A stretch of DNA of 64,000 bases, taken from the NCBI GenBank assembly GCA_038380795.1, contig CM076264.1, positions 6,450,001 through 6,514,000 on the forward strand. The letters are read 5' to 3'. This DNA comes from Pyrocephalus nanus. Taxonomy: Eukaryota; Chordata; Aves; Passeriformes; Tyrannidae. Shown here piece by piece: positions 40,001 through 52,600 of this stretch; the stretch's first letter is position 1, and each line of letters opens with the position of its first letter. The notes under the pieces were generated by a model. It was given only the letters and a program-made list of their open reading frames with translations, did not search any database and was not told the origin of the DNA. A program made the translations under genes and the position numbers.

Positions 40001-43000
40001 GTTCATGGGTTTGGGTTCAACGTGCATTTTGTAACTGAAAGTGTCCAAATTCATGTAGTCTGTAAAACAAAATAACACTTTGTATTTAAACTCAGCTATG
40101 TCTAGAGGAAGGCTTTGTGTTCAAATTAAGTACAGTGGAGTACTGTATGTACTGCAGCAGGTTCAGAGCTGTCTCCACAACACAGGAAAATCCTTTCTCT
40201 TTGGCAGAAACCTCTGCAACATTTCATTTTGCACGTAAATGTTATATCTGATCACAGAATGGTTTGGGTTGGAAGGAACCTTTAAAGGTCTTCTAGTCCA
40301 ACCCCTCTGCCAAGGGCAGGGATATCTTCCATTAGACCAAGAGGCTTGGAGCCCCATCCAACCTGACCTTGAAGGTTTCCTGAGATGGGGCATCCACCAC
40401 CTCTCTGGGCAACCTGTGCCACTGTTTTACCATCCTCATCATGTCACATTTCTTCCTCTATCTTGTCTGAATCTACCCTCTCTTAGTTTAAAACTATTAC
40501 TGAACCATTATCCTTGCCCTGTTGCTACAGGCCCTGCTAAAAAATCCATCCCCATCTTATGATCCCCATCTTATGATCTTTAACGATGTAAAGGCCACAA
40601 TAAGGTCTCTCTGAAGCCTTCTCTTCTCCAGGCTGAACAACCCCAGCTCTCAGCTTGTCTTCATTGCAGAGGTGCTTCAGCTCTCTTACCATCTTTTTGG
40701 CCTCCTCTGGACTTGCTTCAGCAGCTCCATGTGCTTATGTTCAGGATCCCAGAGCTGGATGCAGCACTCCAGGTGGGCTCTCACCAGACTGGAGCAAAAG
40801 AGCAGCATCCCCTGCCTCGACCTGCTGCCAAACACCTTTGGTTTCTGGGCTGCAAACACACCTTGCTGGCTCACGGCCAGCCTCTCATCCACCAGCACCC
40901 CCAAGTCCTTCTCAGCATGTCTGCTCACATTCCCTTCGTGCCCCATCCTGGATCGATACCAGGGATAAATTAAACTTCCCACTCTCTGCTAAAATGCTGG
41001 TCATTTTGCCTTCTTTGAAACCTCTTGTTGTGTGGGATCTCCAGGAAGTGGTGATTGGCAGTATGCTGGCACTACTCAAAGGCATACAGTTCCCAGGAAA
41101 TGCCACAGTCTAATGTGGGGAAAACAAACAAATCTGTGATCATACACCCCCACATCCTCTGATCTTTGGTTCAGGTTCTGTTTTAGTAGAACAGAATTGT
41201 AGGAGTTAAGACCTAATGGCTCCTTATAGTTTACACGAACACTGGGCTGTTGAGATTGTACAGCATTGTGGGGATTTCTGATTTACCATTCGGTATTCTG
41301 TGAGCACAGCTTTTAAAAGATAATCAGTCTGGAACAGTAGGGAGTGATCAGAATATTTCTTTCTTTCCTATGAAACCAGGGATTGAAACACGATTGTTGT
41401 GCCCTCTGTAATTTTACATCTTCTGTTAAAAACTTTCTTCCTCTAAAAATTAATTTTATAGTCCTGCTAAATTAGCAGAAGATAAAACTACCTAAAGTGA
41501 GACTTTACAATACAGTTATTAAAACTTGCCCTGCTGAAGTGGTTGAGAGCAGGTAACAATAAAAGAATTTTAATAGCTAAAGGAAATGAATGTGTGCCTC
41601 TTGCTATCAGCAGCTGTACTGTCAGAAATAATTACCTGTGTCTCTTGCAGTGTAAGACTGTAAGTCACAGTAAGAAGCCAACAAGCAGAAGAGAAAAGGA
41701 GGAGAAATCTGATCAGAAAAGCAATAATGGAGTCAAGGACAATCCAGAGGCGAAGCCGGATGGTCTGGCAGATAACACTAGTGAAGATGAAGCTCAAACT
41801 AACAACCAAAGGAAGAAAGGTCAGTGTGGGCACTGTGTGTAATGCAGTCACTCATTGCTGATACAGTTACATCGAGTCCAGTGGAATAACTTGATGAAAC
41901 TTTTCATGTTTTGCATTTTCTAAGGTGATAACAGAGTATTTTCTGCTTTCCACTAGGAAGCTTAAACAGGGCTTCCTTTCTCAGGTTTTGGAGTGTTTTG
42001 TTTGATCGAGTAGGAATTCTGAGGGAAAAGCAGCTTTTGTCCTCCTGGTGGTCCTTGGAGCTCTGACAATTTCTTGAAGATTTTAGCATGGCTGTGCAGG
42101 CCATTACTGTCTCTCCTATGTTTGTTTTCCTAAATAGGTAGCACTATGTTAATGTAACTTTATATATAAACATATATATATATGTGTGTGTATGTGTGTG
42201 TGTGCACGTTACCCTATACTTTGGTTTTCATGTTCTATTATTAGCTTACACATTGAAGTGATCATTTGAAAACTAAACCAGGTTCTTTATTTCCTTTTGA
42301 TGCAATCTGTTACATTAAAATTGGGGAACAAACCTGTGTCTCATTTGGTCAGGAGACTGGAGAAGGTTGGAGAAACAGCAGAGAGTTTCAAGATCTTGCT
42401 GCCATCAGCTGCTTTTTTATCTTGCTTCCCTGATGGGGATTTTTTTAGATCCTAAAGACCTTTGCTGCTTAGATTCATTAATCTTCCTGTATATACTTAA
42501 AAACAAATCTTTTACTGCTTTTAATTTTTTCAGTGTAAGTGGAAATCTAAAGCAAAGCATTCCACAGGTACAGCCTATTTTCTTTTCCCCCCTGTGTGGA
42601 AGGCATATTTTATATATTTACTTATATTTCTTGGCTACAAAAATATGAAGCCCAATATAATAGTTAAATAAATCAATATTATAGTTAAATAAAAAATGGG
42701 TAGTGGACATTTTAGGCCAGCCCACAACAAAATAAAACTTTGCTACTGATTTTTAATGCATGTGAATGAACTCAATCTGAATACTTTGAGGTAAAAATAC
42801 AGTACCACAGCTAAATTCTCAGGAAAATTTTTAGGGTTTGTGATTGAAATCTTTATTGTGCTGGTTAACTTTGGATGTTATTTTGTTACCTCCAAATTTC
42901 ATATGCAAATTGTGAACTTATATAGTAACGAATTTACTATTTATAGTTACATATACTATAAATTCTTGGTAATGGAGCTTAGATCTGAAAGTTCATTGAA

Positions 43001-46000
43001 TAAAAAGGTTCACCTTTATTTTGTGTATTTAAAGGTTAGGTAAGGTTACATTTCAGTTTGAGAAATTCTTGTTTACTGAATTTATTATTTAGTCATTCCT
43101 AATACCTTAAAAATTTCAGTGTTAAGCTTCTCCTGGTTTTTAAACTTCGAAATCACCCGTTACTAGTTTTGCATGAAGAATTCTACAGAATCCTTTCAGG
43201 GGCTGAAAAACCTCAAGTATTGGTATAATTGAGAGTAAAATATTAACTTTTCAAGGTAACAAGCAGAAATGGGTGCCGCTTCATTTGGACGACGTAAGGT
43301 CGGGCAGCCAAGAAAGACCAGGCTCTCGGACCAGCTCCAGATTTCTGCTGGAAACAAACAAGTCAATACCTCATAACAACAGACGGAACGAGGCAAGAAG
43401 TGAGTGCTTCTCAATCTCTGGGTCTTGCTATCGGTGGCAAAGTCTAATAAATACCACATGAGCTGGTAGTTTATGTTGAAACTTAGCTGTCCTGCTCTGC
43501 TGCTGTTCCCACAGCTTGTGGCTACCAGAGCGACTGCTCGTGGAGCTACACTTTGAACTCTGCTTGTGGCAATTCTACTGATGTTGTTTTCACCTGTAAG
43601 TTGGACCTCAGTTCCATGACCTGTTTCTCGGCATGGCCATGTGAAAAGTTGCATTAAACACCACAGCTGGTACTGTTTTAGGTCCTCAGGTGTTGTGAAT
43701 GTAGCTTGTCAGGTGGCAGAAATCTTAGTCTTTGGTTTAAGTTTTGAAATTGCAATGTATGTTAACAGTTTAAATGTTTGGTCATTGTATTAAGTACTGC
43801 GTGCTACTGAGATGGAATTTATGAAGTTATTTTAGGAATGTGGGTATAAGGGTTTGATCTGGGTGTCCAAGGGATGGACAGGAGGAAGATTTTTACCAGT
43901 TATCCCTTTCTTGAGCAGTTTTTTCTCAGGATGGTCAAATGACCAAAAACCTGTAGTGTCAACTCTGCCTCGAGGCTCTAGTGATTCAAGACCAGTTTCA
44001 GTGGGAGAGAATGTAAACCACCTCTTGGTCTTTTCAGAAACATGGTTTTTAAATTAAAAAAAAAAAAAAAACAAACCAAAACATTTCAGACTAAATGCAA
44101 CACTTGCTCTTGAAGGTGTAGAATGTGTCTGAGCCACAGGGTGCAAAAATTCAACTGAATGGGAAAATAGTTCACATAATACATACGCATTTGGAGTCTC
44201 AAAGGTTGAGGGCAACAAGTGCAAAGGTCCAAATTTCCAGTGAGACACACACATACAGATCATGATATTTGTAAATTCAGAGTCTTATTTGATAGCAAAT
44301 ACATGACTTGGCCACATCTGTTGTAGGGTTCATTAAAAATAGTAAACCAAGATTTTTAATTCAAAGAACCACATCTTTAGTCAGTCCTTTCTTAAATTGA
44401 GTAGTTCTCATTTTGATCAAGTAGGGGCTGTATCTTTAGCATTTCTCTGACAAAGTGGTCCCTTGGCACCTGGAAGACTATCCAGTTACAACTTAAAGAA
44501 ACCTTAAGCAAAGGTCACTAACTGAACATGGAAATCGCTAACAGTGTCAGGAAAAGAGAAGGAAATTGTGTGAGAGGGGCTTCCTTTTCTCTCGTGAGTG
44601 AAGTGAGAATTAATGTAATTAATGTTTTATATATGTAACAGTTGCCATGGGAATCCCATCCCCAGTAGGATCATCAAGAGCTGGACAAAGGGATGGATTC
44701 ACCCCCAGTAGTTGGCAGATGACACCAAGTTGAGCGGTGTGGTTGCCACATCTGAAGGATGGCATGCCATCCAGAGCGACCTGGACAAGATCAAGAAGTG
44801 GGAACCTCCAAGGCCAAGGGCAAAGTGCTGCACCTTCATCAGGGGATCCCTGAGCATCAACACAGGCTGGGGATGACCAGATTGAGAGCAGCTCTGCCAA
44901 GGACTTGGGGGTGCAGATGGATGAGCCAACCATGTGTGCTGGCAGCACAGAAAGCTGACTGTATCCTGGGCTGCATCCAAAGCAGTGTGGGCAGCAGGTC
45001 GAGGGAGGTGATTCTGCCCCTCTGCTCTGCTCTGGTGAAACCCCACCTGCAGTGCTGCTCCAGCCCTGGGGTCCCAGCACTTCCCAGCACAGGAAGGACT
45101 GTTGGAACAAGTCCAGAGGAGGCCACCAAGCTGATTTAGAAGGATGGAGAACCTCTGCTGTGAGGAAAGGCTGAGAGAACTGGGTTTGTTCAGACAGGAA
45201 AAGGGAAGGCTTCAGGGTGATCCAATTGTGGCCTTCCAGTACCTGGAGGGAGCCTGTAAGAAAGACAGAGAGGGACTACTCTACAAGAGCACATAGTGAC
45301 AGGACAAGAGCAAAGGGTTTTAAATGGAAAACAAGTAGGTTTAGATTAGATATTAGGAAAAAAGTCATCACTGTGAGGGTGGAGAGGCACTGGAACAGGT
45401 TGCCCAGAGAAGCTGTGGATGCCCCATCCCTGGAAGTGTTCATGGCCAGGTTGGATGGAGCTCTGAGCAAACTGGTCTAGTGAAAAGTGGTAGGGAGGGT
45501 TGGAACTGGATGGTCTTTACAGTCCTTTCCAACCTAAACCATTCTATAGTTCTATGATCTTTAGCTAGGAGTTATCTGCAGGAGGACTCTGTATTGGATT
45601 ACATTTTGGACTGACTGCCAATGAAGCCCTCATTGCTAACACCTCCTGCCTGATTCACCCTCAGGCATGGCTGGCAAACCTTGCCCTTTCTCTCTTGCAG
45701 CCTGAGCTCCGGCCACCTACCTCAGCCAGCACAGCTGGGTCTGTGGATTGCCTGGGTGCAAGCTGAGAATTCTTCTGTTACAAGGGACTTTTTGGCACCG
45801 TGGTGTTTAATTGTGATGTGATTTTCTTTTTTCTTTTTTCTCTTCAAGGTTGGCGTCGTGACAGAGAGAAGAGAGACGACCACGACGATGCGTGCAGTGT
45901 GAGGAGTGAAGGCGGCAGCGTCCGAGGATTCTCCAGAGGCAGAGGAAGAGGGAGAGGCAGAGGAAGAGGGAGAAGCAGAGGAAACCCCAGCAGTACGCAA

Positions 46001-49000
46001 AGAAATAGACACTTAGACAAAAATTCAAAACTATGTTTGTGATGTTACTGTTTTCTTTCTCTAATGTTCTTCTTTTATGTTCTCCTTTATTTTGAAGTGA
46101 ACTTTGAGTATTCAGTTGGTTATCAAGAACTGTATGGTGAAGGAATTGACCAAGTATTTCAGCCTGAGCTTAACAGTGGTGTGATGTATTACTATGGTGA
46201 TGGAACAGGAGTGCAGATGTATTCTGTGGATGAAGCACTTCTCAAAGAATATATAAAACACCAAATGTAAGTAGATTGCTTAACGTATAAATATTTTTAG
46301 AGATCTAGTTAAGATAAAATAATTCATTTCAAACAGTGTTGGATCCTTATTATCCATACCCAGATGAAGATTAAGGCATCTCAGTTTAACTTTTTGAGTT
46401 AGCTTTGACCATTAGCAGTGTCAGCTCGAATTTATTCACTGTTGGGGTGGAAAAACTTGAGTAATGGGGAGGAATTTTAAGGAAGCTGTTCTGCATCTTG
46501 TGCTGTAGTCTGGCTTTAACTTGTATGCCTGTTTTATTTATGGTACACAGCCCTTTTTATGTTGTCATGTAATTGAGATATGGATGTCTCTGAGCTTGTG
46601 CTTTTGAGTACTGTTGGTCTGTTTGCCTATAAAGCTCTTCTTGGGTGACGTTTTCCTTATTTGCTCTCGATTTCACTTTGAGAAGTCTCGCTAGTTTTAT
46701 GTTTTCAGTGTGTTCCACCTGAAACATGTAACTGAAAGAGAGTAGTTTTGCAATGATACTTGATTTTTCAATAATCTGAAATGTTTACTTTCTCATGTAC
46801 ACCATTAGGCAATGAGAAACCATCTGGAAGACTGATTATCACCAGGAGACAAGTCAAAAAGGGCCTGGAAGCCACTAGTTCATTTTAAAGAGACAGTTTC
46901 CACCACTGGCAGATATTTCATCCTCAGTGCTTGCTACAGCATTTCTCTGCGATGCCTCTGTGGTGGTTTTTGATTGCCCTTGTTACTCCATACAGCAACT
47001 TGCTTATTTTATTCTCGCTTCTTTTGTTGCAGTTGACGCAAAAAGGAAGAGAAAAAGCCTCTTTAAGGGCAGAAAGTATCTGACATGTGGCTCTCAACTT
47101 CAAAACTTCTATTGCAGTCTTTTTTGTTACTCTTGCTGCCAGGCCCCCCCTATGAGACCTGACAGTGGACATGTCACTGCCATGTCAGGATAATCGGCCT
47201 GCACTGTCCTCAGACAAGTGGGGGAGGAGCACAGCCACTCCACTGTTGGCCAGATTTCTGGGCATGCAGTGTAGAATCCAGACCTTCTAAGGTAGGACAT
47301 GACGATGTCCCCCTCTGCTGAGAAAAATGTCAGTTACAGCCTCGGTCACATCTGACTCCTGGGTATATTTGTATTTTATTTTAGCACCAAGAGGGTGGCA
47401 GGTGTTGATAGAAGACTCGGCGTGGCTGGCTAACCACAGCCGTCGGTAGCTTGCCTGATGTGAATTCCTTAGGCAGTTTGGTTATGGAATTTGCTTTCCA
47501 TGAGAGAGAGAGAGAGAGATTCTTGAGCAGGTTTAGAACATAATTTCACTGGTTTTATGCTCCTTTAAACAAAAGGTTTTTTAATCTATTCACTTCTTTA
47601 ATCACAATAAAAACTATGGGAAACAGACTTTATTCATCAGTTACCTATTATTAACCTCTAAATGGGGGTGGCTTTGTCTGCCTTTCATTATTAGCTATAG
47701 AATATTAAAGTGAATATGCTAAAGAAGGCAGTGTTTACAGAATAAAGCTACACAAATCTGTTAGGTCTCAGAGTTCCTCATGGCGTACAAGATAACTTAG
47801 GCTATATTCAAGAACCGAGATTGAATCCTTGTGAATGGATACATTTTAAAAGTTCACCTGCTTAACAGGGAAAAATCCTAGAGACTGTGTCCAACTGAGT
47901 TGATGTGTAATTACAGGAAAAAACCACTCTGCTGTCAAGCAGCTTGTGCTTGTCCCAGGAACCAGCTCGATGTACAAGAGAGAACTATTTGTACTGCACA
48001 CAAAAATATCTCCTGTGTTCTTAATTACAGGCTGAAGTTGTCAGTTGTCACTGAAAAGTTTCAGTGCTTAGCAGCTTCTCAGTCTGCAAAATGCAGAACT
48101 CCATTTAAAAAGTCCTCTTGCTTTAGAAAACAAAGAAATAACTAAAAGTTCAAATGTTAATTTGAGAATAAGCAAACGGACTCTGAGAAAAAGGAAGAAG
48201 AAAAAAGCTGGAGGGGGGGTCTGTTGTTTAGGTTCGTCCCTCTACTTGGAGCAAACTTGTGCATTGTCTTCATTTATCATTAATGGTCTTTCACATTCCT
48301 TTTTCTAGAGTGATGAACATCAAGTGAGGCAGTTTGAGTCAAGTTCAGTCATTGTCCATTTCTGCTTGTGGAATTTTTAACTAGGTGAATCGTTACAAGA
48401 TTTTACCTTTACTGTATGACTGTAAAGGTAACACTAGAAAAATGTTGGTATATGGCATTTGTGCTTGCTTATCTTCTAGACTGGGAGGGGAAAAGGAATA
48501 TGTAGCAGCTCAGAACAGTAAATAGGATATTCTTGAAGGCAACTTGCTCTTTGTGCACAGTTGCTTCACTGATCATACTTAGCTCTGAGTAAGAGCTTAA
48601 TTCTCCAAAACCCTTATTGTCTTCTCTGTTTGCTGTGGTTTAATAGCAGTGTTTTCATTTGTCCTGTCTTGTTGTCCAACTGTGAGGCTTTATATTCATT
48701 CTGTCTTGGAGCTGAGTGTTGGTTAGAGCGTGGTGCTGATAACACCGAGGTCACTGGCCGTTCACTTTAGAGTTGGGCTCGATGATCCTCGGGGGTCCCT
48801 TCCAACTCAGAATGTTCTGTGTGTGATTCTGTGTGTTTCACATTGCCAGCTTTTGCTTCAAATTTCTTCAACTACAAAAAAATTAGAGGAAGAAATGGCA
48901 TCAAGGTGCTCCTTGGGTCAATGATGGCTTCAGAGTGCCCTCCTCTCGGTAACTTTGGCCTTGATCCCAACTTCAGTGGAGAGACTTGGTGTTTTATATG

Positions 49001-49616
49001 TTGTGGAAATTAGAATTATCTTTATTTGCCTGTGTGGCTTTTTTCCTCAGCATTTTAATACCCTTTTTGTTTTCTTTTTGCACTACCACTGTTTTTATGT
49101 CATAGAATTGTAATTGCTTCCCGTTAAATATTTCCTACCTGCGTTTCCCTGAGCGCAGTGAGGAATATTCCTTGGATGTAACGTGCAAAATCACGGTACG
49201 ATGTGTAAGCTCTGTGAAAGGCCTGGATTTTAGTCATCATGATTAAAGTGGGGTTTTTCTCCTTTCTTTTTCATAGGATGTTTTCTCATTCCCTTGCTCT
49301 GTGTGACACATCACGGTTTGAATTCCTTACTTTTTCTCTTCACTAAGTGTAAAACATCTTGACACACTGATCATTTCCTAGAGCAGCTTCATTGTTGAAG
49401 ATTTGTCTTTCTGCTGTTTGTCCCTCGTCTCTCTCGTTCTGTGGTATTATCAGACTCCTGAAACGCCCTATCCCTCTTTATACACTAATCATCATCTCTT
49501 CTTTTAGACTTTTTTTTTCCTCCATGAACTGCTGTGCCTTTTGGTACAGTTTCATGACAAGTACAGCATTACTATTTTTGTTTTCTCATCTTCCCACGAG
49601 CGTGCTTGATGATTCA

Positions 49617-49655
<39 letters not shown>

Positions 49656-52600
49656 TCAACACTCAGATAGGATGCTTAAACATTCTAATGCACTGGAAAC
49701 TGAGAAACAGAAGATGTGGTTCAGGATGAAGGTGCACTGATACTGCTGTGTGGGAAATAACTTACACCCAGCCTGTAAGCAGTGCTTGCCCTTCATCTGT
49801 GTGAAGGCTAGGAGAATGTTGTTTCCTTCCTTTCATGTAAGTAACGAGGGAGGGGTGGGTGAAAGGACAACAAGAAAAACGGAGCGTAGGTTTTGGTTAT
49901 GTAGTTCATATATGCAAATGTAACAAGGCTTTGATTTATGCCCTGCTGTGCTGTGCTGGGTCAAAAGTCTGTCTTACTCTGTCAAGCATCCTTGCTGCTC
50001 CCTAAGTCTTGCTGAAAAGGTGCAACTGTTGAAGAATGATTTCTGTCTTTTTTTTTAATGGAAGACTTTAATAATAAGGAATCTTAAGTTGCTCTTTTGG
50101 CATTTCGTTTAACCTATAATAAGCTCAGATTTGTGTGTTTCGTTCTGCAGTGAGTATTATTTCAGCACAGAAAATTTGGAAAGAGACTTCTTCCTGAGGA
50201 GAAAGATGGACCAACAAGGGTTCCTGCCTGTTTCGTTGATCGCCAGCTTCCGTCGGATGCAAGCTCTGACTACAAACGCTGCTCTCATTTTGGAGGTAAA
50301 ATCAGCCAGAAGTATGTATGTGGGAAGCTGCTTGGTTCATTCTATGCTGCCATTTAAAGTTAGTGCTGTGAGTTAAGAAAAATTTCTGTTTGTAATCACA
50401 AGGATTTATAAAGAGGCTGTAAATGGCCAAGTTGTTGTTTTTTGGGGGTTTTTTCTTTCTTTTTTTTTTTTTTTTGGATGGTTTTAAAGTATGTTTGTCA
50501 CACAGGCCCTGAAGGACAGCACAGAAGTTGAAACTGTGGATCAGAAACTAAGAAAAAGGGTTGATCCAGAAAAGTGGCCAATTCCAGGTCCTCCTCCATG
50601 CAGCCTGCCTCCAACTGACTTTTCTCAGCTCATCGATTGTCCAGAATTCATACCAGGACAAATTTTTGGCTCACATACTGGTAAAGGATTTACTGTATAG
50701 AAACATAATTTTAGGAGTGTCTGCCTAGCTTAGGAAATTTGCCTCCTGATACTGATTTCACAATAGAAGTTGTACATTTGGTAATGGTTTATTCAGTTGC
50801 TCTGCCTGCCAGCCTTGCACATGCCAAGTCACATGTCTGATGCGAAGCAGATAAAAATGTCTCTGGCTGTGGCCAGAATGTAAAATGATGGACTTACAGT
50901 CCTGCAGAATTACTAATATTAATCTTAAGTTAGTCATAAAATCTGCTTCATTTTCGTAGCACCTGGAAGTCGACTCTTTTCTTTGGTGCGTCCTTGTTTT
51001 GGATGGGAAACTCATTCACATTATTAATAGGGAGATGGCTTTGTTCACTGACAACACTTGGCAAGAAAATTTTTATACTAAAATGTTGTCTGGAATTAAA
51101 TGGGGAGAATGAAGATGGAGTTACTCAGCCATGTGTGGAGATAAAGAATGGCATGGAGGAAACACATCCCTAATGATGCTGCTCTTGTTTTCTGAGTAAC
51201 ACGTAATTTCCCACAGACTGTTAGAAACTTTCCATGTAAATAAGTTCTTAGAATTGATTTTATCCTGAAATGTTGAGTGAACTGTGAAAATCTGTCTCCT
51301 GAAAGTGAGGAGAAATTCTTTGATCACTGTTAACCAGAGAGGTAGAAAAATGGTAGCTGTGGTTAAAAGAAAGACCAGTGAAACAATTAAAAAAAACACA
51401 ATTAAAAAACCAATCCACAACAGGAAATGAACTACTGTTTTCCACTCCTAGAGTCTGCACCAAGTTCTCCAAGAATGGGAAGCCCACTGAGTCCAAAGGA
51501 AAACACTGAAACAAGTAATTTTCAGACCATGTCTAAAGGACTGTCTACGAGTTTGCCCGATTTGGACTCGGAGCCTTGGATAGAAGTGAAGAAGAGGCAT
51601 CGGGCACCCACAGTCAAACTAAAGGTAAAATCAAAGCCCTTTAAGTTATATTTTAAATAAACAAATTCCAACTTTGAGATGATACTGTAAATTAGATTTT
51701 TCACATTAACATATGTGATACTTGATAATGCAATACAGTTTGGATAACCACTATCCAATTCAAATATAAAACCTTTTCCAATTTAGGAAGCTGTTCCTGT
51801 ACCTGATCAAACAGCAGATCAACGCAAACCACCCCCACCTCCGGAAGAACAAGAGCAAGAAGAACTTGAATTCTTGTTTGATGAGGAGATGGAACAAATT
51901 CAGGGTCAGAAGAATAAATTTACTGATTGGTCAGACAGCGATTCTGATTACGAAATTGATGATCAGGACATAAACAAGATTTTGATAGTAACACAGACAC
52001 CACCATATGTGAAAAAACATCCTTGTGGAGACCACACTGGAAACCACGTGAGCCGTGCAAAAATCACTTCAGAACTCGCTAAAGTCATTAACGACGGCTT
52101 GTACTACTACGAACAGGATTTGTGGATGGATCATTGTGAAAATGATGCCATGATGAAGGTAATTCTCTAAATTTTTGACCTGAAAACCATGTCTGTCCAA
52201 ACAGTTCCCAGCCATCTGCTATGTAGTTGGAAAATGCTAGACAATAAGTGTCAGTAATTTGCAGGTTTATTGAATTGTCTTTACACTCGAAAGCCAACTC
52301 AAGTTTTTCTTGTCACAGTCTTGACCAAAAACATTGAATGAATATTTCCTAGAACTATTTTTAACATTTTGGACATGGCTCAAGTTTTCCAGTGTTTTCT
52401 TGTTCTTTGAAAGTTTGTTTCCTAATAGCTGCAATCCCTGACCCAGAGGGGAAGGGAGATGAGATGATGATAGGAAAGGAATACAATAATTTTAAGGTAG
52501 TTTTATATTAAGGTCCTGTTTGCCTTGTAGTTTGTTAGAATGATGGTTGGAATGGAGTTACCTAAACACTAAGTGGTGAGGGGAAGTAGCTTAATGGACA

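Noticed and set aside
44619..45480. Open frames on both strands at the CR1 copy
   Set aside because: These are decayed CR1 ORF2 fragments and their antisense shadows, not host genes.
48718..48755. tRNA-Ile gene
   Set aside because: Only the D-arm to variable region is preserved; acceptor stem and T-arm are lost and a CR1 tail follows, so it is a SINE.
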